A DNA stretch of 64,000 nt. Origin: Amycolatopsis sp. WAC 01376 (GTDB lineage Bacteria; Actinomycetota; Actinomycetes; Mycobacteriales; Pseudonocardiaceae). The notes beneath the pieces were generated by a model. The model had not been told where the DNA came from, did no database searches, and was given only the letters and a program-made list of their open reading frames with translations. The position numbers and the translations under genes are program-made. Positions within the stretch are counted from its first letter, which is position 1; each line of letters begins with the position of its first letter. Location: contig NZ_QHKL01000003.1 in NCBI RefSeq assembly GCF_003947415.1, positions 434,001 through 498,000 of the forward strand, in the 5' to 3' direction. Below are positions 24,341-33,180 of this stretch, one piece after another.

Positions 24341-25015
24341 GTGGTTGGTGCGCAATTTACCCCGGGACCGACGGAAACGGCCCGGCTTCAGCCGGTGCGA
24401 CCGGCAGGGCCGGGCGGGCCGTCGTCCGCGCCGTCGCCGTCGAGGGACACCAAGGGCCTGGCGCTGAAAGGCGCCGGGCTGGTCGCCATCGCGGTCGTCT
24501 CCGCGCTGCTCTGGTGGCTGATCCGGCACGAGCCCGAGCCCGCCCCGGTCGCGGACACGCCGACGAAGAGCGGCCAGTTCCAGTACACGCTGGTCGAGGG
24601 CCCGCAGGTCACCACCGACTGCGCGAGCAAGGCCTACGGCGACACCAAGGAGTTCTTCACGCAGACGCCGTGCAAGCGGCTGTCGCGGGCGCTCTACACA
24701 ACGGAGACCGGCGGGAAGAAGGCGCTGGTGTCGGTCGTCCTCGTCACCATGCCCGGCGAGGTCACCGCGACCCAGCTCAAGGCGCTCACCGACAAGGACG
24801 GCACGGGCAACGTGTCCGACCTGGTGCGCGACGGCACCTTCAAGGCACAGGGCGCCCCGAAGATCTCCGGACAGGACGCGGCCTACGACTCCCACGTCAC
24901 CGGACCCGAGGTGGCCATCGTGCTGGCCGGTTTCTACAACAAGCAGACCGACAAGGCGACGCTGGAGCGGATCGCGACCGACGCCTTGCGGCTCTCGGGC
25001 GACCTGCGGCGCTGA
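24341..25015 (+). CDS. Single-pass membrane protein of unknown function
   Basis: A 224-residue protein with a Pro/Ser-rich cytoplasmic start and a membrane helix at about residues 43-61 (GAGLVAIAVVSALLWWLI). The extracytoplasmic domain of about 160 residues contains two cysteines (TTDCASK and QTPCKRL). No family is recognised; the architecture is common among actinobacterial envelope hypotheticals. The start is GTG 24341 with TACCGT 8 nt upstream. It ends 14 nt before a perfect hairpin element shared with the convergent ferritin-like gene. Confidence 0.78.
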   Translation: MVGAQFTPGPTETARLQPVRPAGPGGPSSAPSPSRDTKGLALKGAGLVAIAVVSALLWWLIRHEPEPAPVADTPTKSGQFQYTLVEGPQVTTDCASKAYGDTKEFFTQTPCKRLSRALYTTETGGKKALVSVVLVTMPGEVTATQLKALTDKDGTGNVSDLVRDGTFKAQGAPKISGQDAAYDSHVTGPEVAIVLAGFYNKQTDKATLERIATDALRLSGDLRR

Positions 25016-25029
25016 CCCCGCCTCCCAAG

Positions 25030-25084
25030 TGTCATGAAAGGGTCGTTCAGGACAAAAAATGTCCTGAACGACCCTTTCATGACA
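25030..25084. repeat. 55-bp hairpin element (family A, TGTCATGAAAGGGTCG type), perfect arms
   Basis: Two perfect 24-nt arms surround the loop AAAAAAT. It fills the gap between convergent genes ending at 25015 and 25096. The same arm sequence, except the first base, occurs at 50796. Confidence 0.9.
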
Positions 25085-25095
25085 TGGGTGTCCGC

Positions 25096-26034
25096 TTAAG
25101 CCGACTGGCCCGGCATCGCGATCGCCACCGGCTTCGCGCCGAACTCGGCCCGCCAAGCGGTCCCCCGCCGAGCCGAGCCGATCAGCGCGTTCAGCGCCGT
25201 CGTCCGCAAAGCCACGTCGTCGGTCCGGTCGATCACGCCGAGCCAGGCCGCCGTCGCGTCCGATTCGGCCGTCGCGACCAGTTCCATCGCCGAGTTCGCC
25301 TCGGTCACCGGCCTCGGCGGCACGTACGCGGCCTCCGGTCCGGTGGGGGTCTGCCCGGCGGCGGAGAGCATCCGCTCGCAGACGTTCCGCCGCTTGACGT
25401 GCTCGGCCGTGCCGCGGCTCACCGCGCCGGTGAAAGCGTCCGGCAGGTACGCGCTGACCAGCCCGTACACCCAGACCGCCGCGTGTTCGGCGGCCAGCGC
25501 CTGCTGGACGGCTTCCGTTGTCTCCCCGCCGAGCTGGACTCCGGCGGGCACCTCGACGGCTCCGGCGTCGTCGCCTCGGCCGAGTTTGTCCGAGCTCTGT
25601 TGCAGCGCCGCGCAGCCCGCCGCGATCGAGGCGACCATCCCGGCGCGGTAGCGGGGCAGTGAAGGCACGAGACCTTCGGCTTGTTTGCGGGCCTGGGCGA
25701 GCCGTTCCTTGAGCCCATCCACCGACGACGGCGGGTTCTCCGCCGGGCCCTGCTGTTCCGGTTTCGGCCGGTTGAGCCGGTCCACCTCGGTCTTGAGCGC
25801 CGCCGCGTGCGCCTCCAGCGCCGCCGCGACCGCTTCGCCCTCGGCGCCCGGCAACGCCTTCGCGCCCGCCGCGTCGGTCTCCGCCGCACGCAGCAACGGG
25901 CCCAGCGGATCAGGGGTTTCGTCGAAGCCGGGGGAGCAGGCGGAGGCCAGCGGCACGGCCACCACGGCCAGCGCTCCCATCCGCAGGAAAGTGCGACGGC
26001 TCGGCGAGGTGGGCTCTGTCGATCTTCCGGTCAC
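25096..26034 (-). CDS. Tat-exported ferritin-like lipoprotein (DUF4439)
   Basis: A 312-residue exported protein. The N-terminus carries a twin-arginine motif SRRTFLRMGALAV and a lipobox ending ASAC (about residue 32), so it is likely Tat-translocated and lipidated. A coiled, charged middle region precedes the C-terminal ferritin-like four-helix domain (ALAAEHAAVWVYGLVSAYL, then AEHVKRRN and TEANSAMELVATAESDATAAW). DUF4439 genes sit divergently beside rimP in many actinobacteria, as here. The start is GTG 26034 with GGGGCGGC upstream. Metal binding is not established. Confidence 0.85.
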   Translation of the reverse strand: MTGRSTEPTSPSRRTFLRMGALAVVAVPLASACSPGFDETPDPLGPLLRAAETDAAGAKALPGAEGEAVAAALEAHAAALKTEVDRLNRPKPEQQGPAENPPSSVDGLKERLAQARKQAEGLVPSLPRYRAGMVASIAAGCAALQQSSDKLGRGDDAGAVEVPAGVQLGGETTEAVQQALAAEHAAVWVYGLVSAYLPDAFTGAVSRGTAEHVKRRNVCERMLSAAGQTPTGPEAAYVPPRPVTEANSAMELVATAESDATAAWLGVIDRTDDVALRTTALNALIGSARRGTAWRAEFGAKPVAIAMPGQSA

Positions 26035-26169
26035 GCCGCCCCATCCTGCCAGTACCCCGTGCGGGGCCGCCGCTCGCGCGTCATGCGGGGGTGACCGGAT
26101 AAGCTGGACCACTACCGAACCCGGATCCACACCGCCGGGTCGCCCACAGCCGAACAGGAGCGCTCCACC

Positions 26170-26709
26170 GTGCCCAACGACCTCGCCAGCAGGCTGGAGC
26201 CCATCGTGGCCGAAGCCGTCAAGGCCGCGGGTTTCGACCTCGATTCCTTCGAGGTCCAGCAGGCAGGCCGCCGTCAGCTGGTCAAGGTCGTCGTCGACGG
26301 GGACGACGGCGTCGGACTGGACGAGGTGGCGAGCGTCAGCCGGGCTGTTTCCGCCACGCTCGACGAAAACGAGCACGTGATCGCGAGCGCGTACACGCTC
26401 GAAGTCACCTCGCCCGGCCTCGACCGGCCGCTGACCGTGCGGCGGCACTGGCGGCGCGCGAAATTCCGCCTCGTCAAGATCACCCCGGCCGAAGGCACCG
26501 CCTTCGTCGGCCGTGTCGGGTACGCGGGGGAGAAGTCCGCGCGCGTGCTCGTCGACGGCGAGATCCGGGACGTCCCCTACGCCTCGGTGGCCAAAGCGGT
26601 CATCGAGATCGAATTCAAGCAACCACCTGCCGAGGACCTGAAACTGTTGGAAAACGATGCGTCGGCCCTGAACGCCGCCCCCACGGAGCCGAAGGAGGAG
26701 CCGAAGTGA
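26170..26709 (+). CDS. rimP: Ribosome maturation factor RimP
   Basis: A 179-residue RimP, needed for 30S subunit maturation. The N-terminal alpha/beta domain (PIVAEAVKAAGFDLDSFEVQ) and SRAVSATLDEN precede the signature LEVTSPGLDRPL and the C-terminal SH3-like barrel (GRVGYAGEKSARVLVDGEIRDVPY). The acidic tail is longer than in E. coli. GTG 26170 has AGGAG nine nt upstream. It heads the rimP-nusA-ylxR-infB cluster and overlaps nusA by 4 nt. Confidence 0.95.
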   Translation: MPNDLASRLEPIVAEAVKAAGFDLDSFEVQQAGRRQLVKVVVDGDDGVGLDEVASVSRAVSATLDENEHVIASAYTLEVTSPGLDRPLTVRRHWRRAKFRLVKITPAEGTAFVGRVGYAGEKSARVLVDGEIRDVPYASVAKAVIEIEFKQPPAEDLKLLENDASALNAAPTEPKEEPK

Positions 26710-27746
26710 ACGTCGACATCGCAGCGCTGCGCGCGATCGAACGGGACAAGGACATCCCCTTCGAGACGGTGATCGAAGCGATCGAAACCGCGTTGCTCAC
26801 CGCGTACAAGCACACCGAGGGCCACCAGCCGCACGCCAGGATCGACATCGATCGCAAGAGCGGCCTGGTCCGCGTCCTCGCGCACACCCTCACCCCGGAC
26901 GGCCGGACCGACGAGGAATGGGACGACACCCCCGAGGGCTTCGGGCGGATCGCCGCGACCACCGCGCGCCAGGTCATCCTGCAGCGTCTGCGCGACGCCG
27001 AGCACGAGAAGACCTTCGGCGAGTTCTCCGCCAAGGAGAACGAGATCGTCGCCGGCGTGGTGCAGCGCGACGCCCGCGCCAACGCCCGCGGCATGGTCAT
27101 CATCCAGGTCGGCGACATCGAGGGCGTGCTGCCCGCGATCGAGCAGGTGCCCGGCGAGACCTACGAGCACGGCGACCGGATCAAGGCCTACGTCGTCACC
27201 GTCTCGCGGGGCAACCGCGGTCCGCAGATCACGTTGTCGCGTTCGCACCCGAAGCTGGTGCACAAGCTGTTCGCCCTGGAGGTCCCCGAGATCGCCGACG
27301 GCACGGTCGAGATCGCCGCCGTCGCGCGGGAACCCGGGCACCGCACCAAGATCGCGGTCCGCTCGACGGTGCCCGGCGTCAACGCCAAGGGTGCTTGCAT
27401 CGGCCCGGTCGGCGCGCGGGTGCGCAACGTGATGAGCGAGCTCGCCGGCGAGAAGATCGACATCATCGACTTCTCCGAGGACCCGGCGAGGTTCGTCGGG
27501 AATGCGTTGTCGCCCGCGAAGGTTGTCTCCGTACGGGTCGTCGACGAGCGGGCCAAGACCGCTCGCGTCGTCGTCCCGGACTACCAGCTTTCGCTCGCGA
27601 TCGGCAAGGAAGGGCAGAACGCCCGCCTCGCCGCCCGTCTCACCGGCTGGCGGATCGACATCCGCAGTGACGCCGCCCCTGACCAGGGTGACGAAGCACA
27701 CGCCGGGCAGCCGCGGCCCGCCGCGGCAACCGGTTCGGCTGAGTGA
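26706..27746 (+). CDS. nusA: Transcription termination/antitermination factor NusA
   Basis: A 346-residue NusA, binding RNA polymerase and nascent RNA. The N-terminal polymerase-binding domain (VNVDIAALRAIERDKDIPFE) is followed by an S1 domain (about 110-180) and two KH domains (GACIGPVGARVRNVMSELAGEKIDII, and LAIGKEGQNARLAARLTGW). It ends soon after the second KH and lacks the C-terminal acidic repeats of E. coli, as is usual in actinobacteria. It is translationally coupled to rimP by a GTGA overlap and to ylxR by another. Confidence 0.96.
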   Translation: MNVDIAALRAIERDKDIPFETVIEAIETALLTAYKHTEGHQPHARIDIDRKSGLVRVLAHTLTPDGRTDEEWDDTPEGFGRIAATTARQVILQRLRDAEHEKTFGEFSAKENEIVAGVVQRDARANARGMVIIQVGDIEGVLPAIEQVPGETYEHGDRIKAYVVTVSRGNRGPQITLSRSHPKLVHKLFALEVPEIADGTVEIAAVAREPGHRTKIAVRSTVPGVNAKGACIGPVGARVRNVMSELAGEKIDIIDFSEDPARFVGNALSPAKVVSVRVVDERAKTARVVVPDYQLSLAIGKEGQNARLAARLTGWRIDIRSDAAPDQGDEAHAGQPRPAAATGSAE

Positions 27747-28072
27747 AGGTCGAAGCGGTAGACTTACTAGTGGTTCAGAGCCCGCGGCCGGGAACCGACC
27801 TCCAGCATGACCGGGAAGTCCCGGTTCGCACCTGTGTGGGTTGCCGTAAGCGGGCCTTGATCGGCGAGTTGCTGCGAGTGGTCGCGGCGGACGGTCGGTT
27901 GATCGTCGACGAACGTCGGCGGTTGCCGGGCCGGGGTGCCTGGTTGCACCCCGTGCCGGACTGTCTGGCCAAGGCCGAGCGGCGCAGGGCGTTCCCCCGG
28001 GCACTTCGTGTTCCAGGGTCGCTCGACGCCCAGGGTGTCCACGAACGCCTGGAGCGGCACGCCGAAGGCTAA
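27743..28072 (+). CDS. ylxR: YlxR-family RNA-binding protein (DUF448)
   Basis: A 109-residue YlxR. The core signature PVRTCVGCRKRALIGELLRV and GRGAWLHPVPDCLAKAERRRAF is complete. GTG 27743 overlaps the nusA stop (GTGA) like the other junctions. However, the leader from it contains a TTA leucine codon, rare in this DNA, and an internal GTG 27770 preceded by TAGACT is a credible leaderless start giving 100 residues. YlxR proteins occur between nusA and infB in most Gram-positive bacteria; reported roles include RNase P modulation and regulation, not settled in actinobacteria. Confidence 0.88.
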   Translation: MKVEAVDLLVVQSPRPGTDLQHDREVPVRTCVGCRKRALIGELLRVVAADGRLIVDERRRLPGRGAWLHPVPDCLAKAERRRAFPRALRVPGSLDAQGVHERLERHAEG

Positions 28073-28216
28073 GGGCGCCGGGACATCCCCGGTGCCGGAT
28101 GGAATCAGGAAGCAGGTCGACCCGTCATGAGTCAGCCGTGAAGCTGAATCAATGAACGCGCGACAATAGGACGAGGTCTGCGGGTCTGCCGCCGGCCTCC
28201 CCAGATGAGGAGAGCT

Positions 28217-31200
28217 GTGCCAGGCAAGGCCCGAGTACATGAGCTCGCGAAAGAGCTCGGCATCACCAGCAAGGAAGTTCTCGCCAAGTTGAAGGAACAG
28301 GGCGAGTTCGTGAAGTCCGCGTCGTCCACCGTCGAGGCGCCGGTCGCCCGCCGTCTCCGTGACGCGTACCCGTCCAAGGACGGCAAGAAGAAGTCGGTCC
28401 CGACCCCCGGACCGCGCCCTTCGCCCGCGCCTCCCGCGAAGCCCGCTGCCCCGGCTCCGGCCGCGAAGCAGGCCCAGCCCGCGCCCGCGGCGAAGACCGA
28501 GGCCCCGGCCGCTCCCGCGGAGTCCGCTCCGGCGGCGTCGGCCCCGGCCCAGCAGCCGTCCCGTCCCAACACCCCGGGCGTCCGCCCGGGTCCGCGCCCC
28601 GGCCCCAGGCCGCCGGCGCCCAAGGAAGAGGTCGCTCCGGCGGCGAAGGCCGCTCCGGCCGAGCCGAAGCAGCCCGAGCCCAAGGAAACCCCGGCAGCAC
28701 CGGCCACCCCGCCGGCGTCCCAGACGCCGTCGCAGGGTTCTGTCGTGCCGCCGAAGCCGCAGGGCCCCAAGCCCGGCGGCCCGAAGCCCGGCCCGCGCAC
28801 CCCGCGGGTCGGCAACAACCCGTTCGGTGTGGGTTCCGGTTCCCCGGCCCCGCGTCCGTCCGGCCCCCGTCCCGGTGGCGGCCAGCAGGGCGGCGACACC
28901 CGTCCTCCGCGTCCCGGTGGTGGCCAGCAGGGTGGCGACAACCGTCCGCCGCGTCCCGGTGGCGGCGCTCCCGGTGGTAACCGGCCGAGCCCGGGCAACA
29001 TGCCCCCGCGTCCGAACCCCGGCATGATGCCGGGCCGCCCGGCCCGTCCGGCCGGCGGTCCCGGTGGAGCCCGTGGTGGTCCTGGCGGCGGAGCCCGCGG
29101 TGGCCCCGGTGGCGGCGCTCGTGGCGGTCCCGGTGGCGGCGGCGGAGGCTTCCGCGGCGGTCCCGGTGGTGGCGGCGGCGGTGGCGGTTTCCGTCCCGGC
29201 GGCGGCGGTGGCGGCGGTTTCCGTCCCGGTGGCGGTGGCCCCGGTGGCGGCGGCGGTGCCCCGGCCGGTGGCGGCGGTTTCCGTGGCGGCGGCGGTCGTG
29301 GCGGCCGCGGTGGCCGCGGTGGTACCGCGGGTGCCTTCGGGCGTCCCGGTGGTCCCGCTCGCAAGGGCCGGAAGTCCAAGCGCCAGAAGCGCATGGAGTA
29401 CATGGACAACATGCAGGCGCCCAGCGTCGGTGGCGTTCGCCTGCCCAAGGGCAGCGGCGAAACGATCCGCCTGCCGCGTGGTGCTTCGCTGACCGACTTC
29501 GCCGAGAAGATCGACGCCAACCCGGCTTCGCTGGTGCAGGTGCTCTTCCACCTCGGTGAGATGGTCACGGCGACGCAGTCCGTGTCGGACGACATCCTCG
29601 AGCTGCTCGGCGGCGAGATGAACTACGTCGTCCAGGTCGTCAGCCCGGAGGAAGAAGACCGCGAGCTGCTGGAGACCTTCGACATCACCTACGGCGAAGA
29701 CGCGGGTGAGGAAGAGGATCTGCAGGTCCGTCCGCCGGTCGTGACCATCATGGGTCACGTCGACCACGGTAAGACCCGGCTGCTCGACACGATCCGCAAG
29801 ACGAAGGTGCGCGAGGGCGAAGCCGGTGGCATCACCCAGCACATCGGCGCCTACCAGATCGAGACCGAGCTCGAGGGCAACCCGCGTCTCGTGACGTTCA
29901 TCGACACCCCGGGTCACGAGGCGTTCACCGCCATGCGTGCTCGTGGTGCGAACGCCACGGACATCGCGGTCATCGTGGTCGCGGCCGACGACGGCGTCAT
30001 GCCGCAGACGGTCGAGGCGATCAACCACGCGCAGGCCGCCAAGGCCCCGATCGTGGTCGCGATCAACAAGATCGACAAGGAGGGCGCGAACCCGGACAAG
30101 ATCCGGCAGCAGCTCACCGAGTACAACCTCGTGGCCGAGGAGTACGGCGGCGACACGATGTTCGTCGAGATCTCGGCGCGGGAGAACATCAACATCGATG
30201 GTCTCCTCGAGGCGATCCTGCTGACCGCGGACGCGGCGCTCGACCTGCGGGCCAACCCGAACATGGAGGCCCAGGGTGTCGCGATCGAGGCGCACCTGGA
30301 CCGCGGTCGCGGTCCGGTCGCCACGGTGCTGGTCCAGCGCGGAACGCTGCGCGTCGGTGACTCCGTCGTCGCCGGTGACGCGTACGGCCGCGTGCGGAAG
30401 ATGGTCGACGAGCACAACGTCAACGTCACCGAAGCGACCCCGTCGCGTCCGGTCCAGGTCATCGGGTTCACCTCGGTGCCCGGCGCCGGTGACACGTTCC
30501 TCGTCGTCGACGAGGACAGGGTCGCCCGGCAGATCGCCGAGCGGCGTTCGGCCCGTACCCGCAACGCGCTCAACGCGTCGCGTCGTAAGCGGGTCAGCCT
30601 TGAAGACCTCGATGAGGCCTTGAAGGAGACGAGCACCCTTAACCTGATCATCAAGGGTGACAACTCCGGTACGGTCGAGGCCCTCGAAGCCTCGCTGATG
30701 CAGCTGGATGTCGGCGAAGAAGAGGTCGAGCTCAACGTGGTCCACCGCGGTGTCGGTGGCGTCACGGAGTCCGACATCGACCTGGCGACCGCGTCCAACG
30801 CGATCGTCCTGGGCTTCAACGTGCGGGCACAGGGCAAGGCGACCGAGCGGGCCACCCGCGAGGGCGTCGACGTCCGGTACTACACGGTCATCTACCAGGC
30901 GATCGACGAGATCGAAGCCGCGCTCAAGGGCATGCTCAAGCCGATCTTCGAAGAGGTCGAGCTCGGCAAGGCCGAGATCCGCGGGATCTTCAAATCGTCG
31001 AAGGTCGGCACGATCGCCGGTTGTATGGTCATCTCGGGCGAGATCCGGCGTAACGCCAAGGGTCGTCTCCTCCGTGACGGCAACGTCATCGTCGAGAACC
31101 TGCCGATCAACTCGCTGAAGCGCGAAAAGGACGACGTCACCGAGGTCCGCGAGGGCTTCGAGTGTGGTCTCACCTTGGGTAACTACAGCGATTTGAAGCT

Positions 31201-31249
31201 CGGCGACGTCATCGAGACGTACGAGCAGCGCGAAAAGCCGCGTGCGTAA
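28217..31249 (+). CDS. infB: Translation initiation factor IF-2
   Basis: A 1010-residue IF-2, the GTPase that brings fMet-tRNA to the 30S subunit. Order: N-terminal IF2N module (KARVHELAKELGITSKEVLA), Ala/Pro-rich linker (about 60-215), Gly/Arg-rich stretch (about 215-380), second IF2N-like module, G domain with GHVDHGKT near 512, DTPGHEAFT and NKIDKEG, then domains II to IV. I start at GTG 28217 (AGGAG six nt upstream) rather than ATG 28205. The Gly-rich stretch is unusually long and repetitive (see findings). A hairpin at 31259 terminates. Confidence 0.95.
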   Translation: MPGKARVHELAKELGITSKEVLAKLKEQGEFVKSASSTVEAPVARRLRDAYPSKDGKKKSVPTPGPRPSPAPPAKPAAPAPAAKQAQPAPAAKTEAPAAPAESAPAASAPAQQPSRPNTPGVRPGPRPGPRPPAPKEEVAPAAKAAPAEPKQPEPKETPAAPATPPASQTPSQGSVVPPKPQGPKPGGPKPGPRTPRVGNNPFGVGSGSPAPRPSGPRPGGGQQGGDTRPPRPGGGQQGGDNRPPRPGGGAPGGNRPSPGNMPPRPNPGMMPGRPARPAGGPGGARGGPGGGARGGPGGGARGGPGGGGGGFRGGPGGGGGGGGFRPGGGGGGGFRPGGGGPGGGGGAPAGGGGFRGGGGRGGRGGRGGTAGAFGRPGGPARKGRKSKRQKRMEYMDNMQAPSVGGVRLPKGSGETIRLPRGASLTDFAEKIDANPASLVQVLFHLGEMVTATQSVSDDILELLGGEMNYVVQVVSPEEEDRELLETFDITYGEDAGEEEDLQVRPPVVTIMGHVDHGKTRLLDTIRKTKVREGEAGGITQHIGAYQIETELEGNPRLVTFIDTPGHEAFTAMRARGANATDIAVIVVAADDGVMPQTVEAINHAQAAKAPIVVAINKIDKEGANPDKIRQQLTEYNLVAEEYGGDTMFVEISARENINIDGLLEAILLTADAALDLRANPNMEAQGVAIEAHLDRGRGPVATVLVQRGTLRVGDSVVAGDAYGRVRKMVDEHNVNVTEATPSRPVQVIGFTSVPGAGDTFLVVDEDRVARQIAERRSARTRNALNASRRKRVSLEDLDEALKETSTLNLIIKGDNSGTVEALEASLMQLDVGEEEVELNVVHRGVGGVTESDIDLATASNAIVLGFNVRAQGKATERATREGVDVRYYTVIYQAIDEIEAALKGMLKPIFEEVELGKAEIRGIFKSSKVGTIAGCMVISGEIRRNAKGRLLRDGNVIVENLPINSLKREKDDVTEVREGFECGLTLGNYSDLKLGDVIETYEQREKPRA

Positions 31250-31258
31250 GTGACACGG

Positions 31259-31294
31259 GCGGCGCTCCCTCGCATCTGGGCGGGGGAGCGCCGC
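31259..31294 (+). terminator. Terminator after infB
   Basis: GCGGCGCTCCC pairs with GGGAGCGCCGC across a 14-nt loop, 9 nt after the infB stop, followed by TTCACTTCT. It may attenuate rather than fully stop, since ylxP and rbfA follow on the same strand. Confidence 0.75.
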
Positions 31295-31322
31295 TTCACT
31301 TCTCGACAACCCAGAACCCCTT

Positions 31323-31616
31323 ATGTACGTAGGAGCTCTTGAGCTCGACATCCTGCTGGGCGACGTCCACTCGCTCAAGCAGAAGCGATCCGTGATCAAG
31401 CCGGTGCTGGCCGAGGTACGCAGGCGCTTCGACGTCTCCGTCGCCGAAGCCGGTCAGCAAGACCTGCATCGGCGGGCACTGATCGGTGTGGCCGTGGTCG
31501 CGGCGACTGGCGTGCACGTCCGTGACGTGCTCGACTCGTGTGAGCGCTTCGTGGCCGGAAGGCCGGAGTTCGAACTGCTCTCCGCCCATCGCCGGCTGCT
31601 CGGCCCGGACGACTGA
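31323..31616 (+). CDS. ylxP: YlxP-like protein (DUF503)
   Basis: A 97-residue protein with the DUF503 signature YVGALELDILLGDVHSLKQK, RSVIKPVLAEVRRRFDVSVAE and the C-terminal ERFVAGRPEFELL. DUF503 proteins lie between infB and rbfA in most Gram-positives and are associated with ribosome maturation; the biochemical role is unproven. ATG 31323 is 28 nt after the infB terminator. rbfA begins 29 nt downstream. Confidence 0.88.
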   Translation: MYVGALELDILLGDVHSLKQKRSVIKPVLAEVRRRFDVSVAEAGQQDLHRRALIGVAVVAATGVHVRDVLDSCERFVAGRPEFELLSAHRRLLGPDD

Positions 31617-31645
31617 CGAAAGATCTTTCGAGGAGACGAATCCCC

Positions 31646-32122
31646 ATGGCCGACCCCGCTCGGGCTCGCAAGCTCGCCAAGCGGATCTCACAGATCGTCG
31701 CGCACGCGATCGAGCACGACATCAAGGATCCGCGGCTCAATTACGTGACGATCACCGACACGAAGATCACGGCGGATCTGCACGACGCCACGGTCTACTA
31801 CACGGTGCTCGGCGAGAATCTGGAATCCACGCCCGATCACACCGGTGCCGCCGCGGCGCTCGAATCCGCCCGCGGTGTACTGCGGACGAAGGTCGGTCAG
31901 GGCACGGGAGTCCGCTACACTCCGACGCTGGCCTTCGTGGCCGACAGCATTCCTGAGGACGCCAAGCGCATCGAAGACCTCCTCGCGAAGGCCAGGGAAG
32001 CCGATGCGGAGGTCGCCCGGCGGGCGACCGGTGCGCAGCACGCCGGTGAACCCGACCCGTACAAGCCGCCGCGGGAAGAGGCCGAAGACGATGAGTTCGC
32101 CGATGGGGAGACCCGTAGCTGA
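31646..32122 (+). CDS. rbfA: Ribosome-binding factor A
   Basis: A 158-residue RbfA, a cold-shock 30S maturation factor. It has the KH-like fold with RKLAKRISQIVAHAIEHDIK, DPRLNYVTITDTKITADL, ATVYYTVLG and the terminal VRYTPTLAFVADSIPEDAKR. About 40 extra C-terminal residues are acidic and probably disordered, as in other actinobacterial RbfA proteins. GGAGACGAATCCCC precedes ATG 31646. It is usually followed by nrnA; here two accessory genes and repeats intervene. Confidence 0.95.
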   Translation: MADPARARKLAKRISQIVAHAIEHDIKDPRLNYVTITDTKITADLHDATVYYTVLGENLESTPDHTGAAAALESARGVLRTKVGQGTGVRYTPTLAFVADSIPEDAKRIEDLLAKAREADAEVARRATGAQHAGEPDPYKPPREEAEDDEFADGETRS

Positions 32123-32138
32123 GGGAGTGGGCCACGCC

Positions 32139-32969
32139 GTGAGCCGGCGTGGCCTGCTGCTGGGAGCCGCGGCTCTCGGCGGCTCGGCGCTGGTTTCCGC
32201 TTGCGGCGCTGAGAACCCGCCCTTGGTGGGGCCGCCGCCGGTGGCCCCACCGTCCACCCCGACGCCGCTCACCGAAGCGGTCACGGTGCAGAAGATGCGG
32301 TCGGCGGCCCGCAACCGCGACATCAACCTCGTCATCATCGCGCCGGACGGTGTGTCCCGGGTCGGGATGCCGGTCTGCTTCGCCCTCCACGGGCGGGGTG
32401 CGGACGCCCGCACGTTCCTGAACCTCGGAGTTCAGGACGCGCTGAACAAAGCCGTCGCCGCCGGCTTGCCCGGTTTCGCGGTGGCCGCCGTCGACGGCGA
32501 CAACTACTGGGTGGACGTCGGCAAGGCCGACGACCCGCAGCGGATGCTGTCCGACGAGCTCCCCGGCTGGCTCGCCCAGCGCCAGCTGCGGCCGGCGTCG
32601 GCGATCTTCGGGATCTCGATGGGCGGCTTCGGCGCACTGCGCTACGCCCGCGATCACAAGAACCTCAAAGCCGTCGCCGTGGCGAGTGCCGCGCTCTTCG
32701 TGAGCTGGCCCGATGCCAAGTCCCGCAAGGTCTTCGCGGATCGCGAGCAATGGGAATCGCACGAGCCGCTGCTGCACACCGGCGATCTCTCGGCGTCGTC
32801 GACCGGGGTGTGGTGCGGGAATTCGGATCCCTTCGCCCGCGCCGACCGCAAACTCATCAAGGCACTCGACCCCGCCGTCGCGAAGATGTCCGACGGTGAG
32901 CACAACGACGACTACTGGCGCGGAGTCATGCCCGACGTGCTGAAGTTCGTGGGGGAACGCATCGCCTGA
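32139..32969 (+). CDS. Tat-exported esterase (esterase D / alpha-beta hydrolase)
   Basis: A 276-residue exported hydrolase. The N-terminus has SRRGLLLGAAALGG and a lipobox ending VSAC, so Tat export with lipidation is likely. The catalytic elbow is IFGISMGGFGALRYA, the N-terminal oxyanion region CFALHGRGADAR, and the terminal histidine lies in DGEHNDDYW. This layout matches the antigen 85/esterase D branch. I chose GTG 32139 (GGGAG 11 nt upstream); in-frame ATG 32103 inside rbfA would lengthen the leader. It separates rbfA from nrnA together with the TRM11-like gene, so it is probably an insertion into the conserved order. Confidence 0.78.
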   Translation: MSRRGLLLGAAALGGSALVSACGAENPPLVGPPPVAPPSTPTPLTEAVTVQKMRSAARNRDINLVIIAPDGVSRVGMPVCFALHGRGADARTFLNLGVQDALNKAVAAGLPGFAVAAVDGDNYWVDVGKADDPQRMLSDELPGWLAQRQLRPASAIFGISMGGFGALRYARDHKNLKAVAVASAALFVSWPDAKSRKVFADREQWESHEPLLHTGDLSASSTGVWCGNSDPFARADRKLIKALDPAVAKMSDGEHNDDYWRGVMPDVLKFVGERIA

Positions 32970-32995
32970 CCGTTGGGCCTGGCGTCGAGTTCTTG

Positions 32996-33050
32996 TGTCG
33001 TGAAGGGCCCCTTTGAGACCTTCATCGTCTCAAAGGGGCCCTTCACGACA
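32996..33050. repeat. 55-bp hairpin element (family A, TGTCGTGAAGGGCC type), perfect arms
   Basis: Two perfect 24-nt arms with outer TGTCGTGAAGGG and inner CCCCTTTGAGAC surround the loop CTTCATC. It lies 26 nt after the esterase stop, the probable terminator. Confidence 0.9.
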
Positions 33051-33090
33051 TCCCCACGGACCGCGAAAACTCGCGTGAGCGCCTGCCGGG

Positions 33091-33180
33091 GGCCTTCACG
33101 GACCCGGGCTGAGATCAACCGCGGCCGGAATCACGGAGGTACGAAGCCCCCTTGGTTCTAACCGTCCTTACCGCTCACGA
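33091..33180. repeat. Decayed composite repeat (end of family A fused to family C arm)
   Basis: This tract aligns with 37430-37520: CCTTCACGGAC, then GGCCGGAATCACGGAGGTAC, TTCTAACC and CGCTCACGA. It looks like a truncated, degenerate copy of the composite at 37152-37521. Its terminal arm overlaps the stop codon of the methyltransferase gene. With the 32996 element it fills most of the 205-bp gap. Confidence 0.7.

Noticed and set aside
27767..31399. A 1210-codon open frame on the minus strand opposite infB
   Set aside because: It is antisense to the highly conserved IF-2 coding sequence; its composition mirrors infB codon bias and it has no domain, start signal or neighbours supporting expression.
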